DNA of 13,494 bases from JAAYLC01 sp964636665. Lineage in GTDB: Bacteria > Bacteroidota > Bacteroidia > Flavobacteriales > Flavobacteriaceae. The position numbers and the translations under genes are program-made. The DNA lies in NCBI GenBank assembly GCA_964636665.1, contig CAZWVT010000049.1, forward strand, positions 1-13,494, given 5' to 3'. Below are positions 12,397 through 13,494 of the stretch, piece by piece; position 1 is the first letter of the stretch, and every line of letters begins with the position of its first letter. The notes beneath the pieces are model-generated. The model did not search any database, was not told the origin of the DNA, and was given only the letters and a program-made list of their open reading frames with translations.

Positions 12397-13446
12397 TTAC
12401 CGATTGTTATTTTGCCAACTTCTCAATTGCAGCTTCTCAGAACGTCCTTTTCTGAAAATTTTATTGCTGTTTGGAATGCCTTTTCGAAGTTCTTTCTGAA
12501 CGTCCTGCGGAAGATTGATTGTCTCAATACATTCTTCAGAGCAGCAATTTTCCATTTCTGAAGCACAAGTTTTACACTGAATAAAAAGCAAATGACACGC
12601 TTCATTCGCACAGTTGACGTGCGTGTCACAAGGAGTTCCGCATTGATGGCAGTTTGAAATTATTTCATCCGAAATGCGCTCGCCCATTCGATTGTCAAAC
12701 ACAAAATTTTTACCTCGAAATTTGTTTTCCAATCCTTGATTCTGAACTTGGCGTGCATATTCGATAATTCCTCCTTCCAATTGGAATACATTTTTAAATC
12801 CTTTGTGTTTATAATATGCGCTGGCTTTTTCACAACGGATTCCACCGGTGCAATACATCACCAGTTTTTTATCTTCCTTAAACCCCCTTAAATCGGCTTC
12901 AATAATATCTAAAGAATCTCGAAAAGTATCAACATCGGGAGTGATGGCATTTTGGAAATGTCCGATTTCGCTTTCATAATGATTGCGCATATCGACAACA
13001 ATCGTCTCCGGGTCGTCTAAAAGTTCGTTGAATTTCTGTGCGTTTACATGAACTCCTTTGTTTGTAACATCGAAAGTATCGTCATTCAATCCGTCTGCAA
13101 CGATTTTTTCTCTGACTTTTACTTTTAATTTCAAAAACGATTTTAAATCGTGTTCAATGGCAACATTTAACCGGACATCTTTCAGAAAACAAATTCCGTC
13201 GAGAAATTCTTTAAATTCATTAAATTTTGATGCCGGGACGGATAATTGTGCATTGATTCCTTCGTGTGCGACGTAAATTCGACCGAGCACATCCAATTCG
13301 TTCCATTTGACAAAAAGATGATTTCTGAAAAGTTGAGGATTGCCGATTTTGGCATATTTATAAAATGAGAGAGTAAGGCGGTCTTCACCGGCTTTTTCCA
13401 ATAATGCTTCTCTCTCTCTTGCACTTAGTGTGTTGTACAGTTGCAT
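12397..13446 (-). CDS. trhO: tRNA uridine(34) hydroxylase TrhO (YceA family, rhodanese domain)
   Basis: This 349-residue protein matches TrhO of about 350 residues. An N-terminal acylphosphatase-like region (about 24-120, with GRIYVAHEGINAQLSV at 55-70) is followed by a rhodanese domain (about 140-235). The domain holds VVDMRNHYESEIGHFQNA (150-167) and the active-site loop YCTGGIRCEKAS, with catalytic C199 and second cysteine C205. The C-terminal part has a cysteine cluster between residues 266 and 306 (C266, C269, C273, C279, C284, C291, C294, C301, C302, C306), suggestive of zinc binding. TrhO uses O2 to make 5-hydroxyuridine at the wobble base of several tRNAs, which aids decoding. The gene reads toward ricT but a probable terminator lies between. 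The 48 bp upstream in the window show no full promoter match. Confidence 0.95.
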   Translation of the reverse strand: MQLYNTLSAREREALLEKAGEDRLTLSFYKYAKIGNPQLFRNHLFVKWNELDVLGRIYVAHEGINAQLSVPASKFNEFKEFLDGICFLKDVRLNVAIEHDLKSFLKLKVKVREKIVADGLNDDTFDVTNKGVHVNAQKFNELLDDPETIVVDMRNHYESEIGHFQNAITPDVDTFRDSLDIIEADLRGFKEDKKLVMYCTGGIRCEKASAYYKHKGFKNVFQLEGGIIEYARQVQNQGLENKFRGKNFVFDNRMGERISDEIISNCHQCGTPCDTHVNCANEACHLLFIQCKTCASEMENCCSEECIETINLPQDVQKELRKGIPNSNKIFRKGRSEKLQLRSWQNNNR

Positions 13447-13494
13447 GCTATACTTTTTTGGGTGAAAAGAATTGATTATCTAATAATTGCAAAA

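Overview
The window looks like a core chromosomal segment from an AT-rich member of the Bacteroidota, most likely order Flavobacteriales. Four things point there: a GldH-type gliding lipoprotein, a RicT (PSP1) protein with a cysteine-rich N-terminus, promoter elements of the TAnnTTTG type instead of TATAAT, and short intergenic gaps without strong Shine-Dalgarno sequences. The genus cannot be fixed from the sequence alone. I see no transposase, integrase, CRISPR array or phage gene.

Left part (1-1707). A tRNA-Asn gene with its own promoter and terminator lies on the minus strand. Next, also on the minus strand, is a membrane-anchored DjlA-like co-chaperone (TerB domain plus J domain). Divergent from it is a bacilliredoxin, which suggests bacillithiol-based thiol redox control.

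Central plus-strand block (1822-6773). A PlsC-type acyltransferase overlaps an HD phosphohydrolase by 4 bp. An Ogt-type DNA alkyltransferase and a DEDDy 3'-5' exonuclease follow at short spacing. After these come a small lipoprotein with a duplicated His/Cys motif, under its own promoter and terminator, and a fused two-domain OppD-OppF-type ABC ATPase without permease neighbours. A perfect 15-bp inverted repeat over the ATPase stop codon probably terminates transcription from both sides.

Right minus-strand block (6804-13446). Read in the direction of transcription, the order is trhO (tRNA U34 hydroxylase), a probable terminator, then ricT, gldH, a class A penicillin-binding protein, scoA and scoB. 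ricT/gldH overlap by 8 bp, gldH/pbp are 4 nt apart, and scoA/scoB share one base (TAATG). ricT-gldH-pbp is clearly an operon. scoAB starts 40 bp downstream and may be read through from it. The block combines an Fe-S-type regulatory protein, an envelope/motility lipoprotein, peptidoglycan synthesis and ketone-body/acetoacetate activation.

Most of the window is ordinary housekeeping DNA. The best candidates for something under-described are the duplicated HGQPxHRCD motif lipoprotein (4563-4991), the cysteine-rich head and repeat-derived basic tail of RicT, the 15-bp inverted repeat with a 29-nt loop directly before plsC, and a 13-bp palindrome in the bacilliredoxin promoter.
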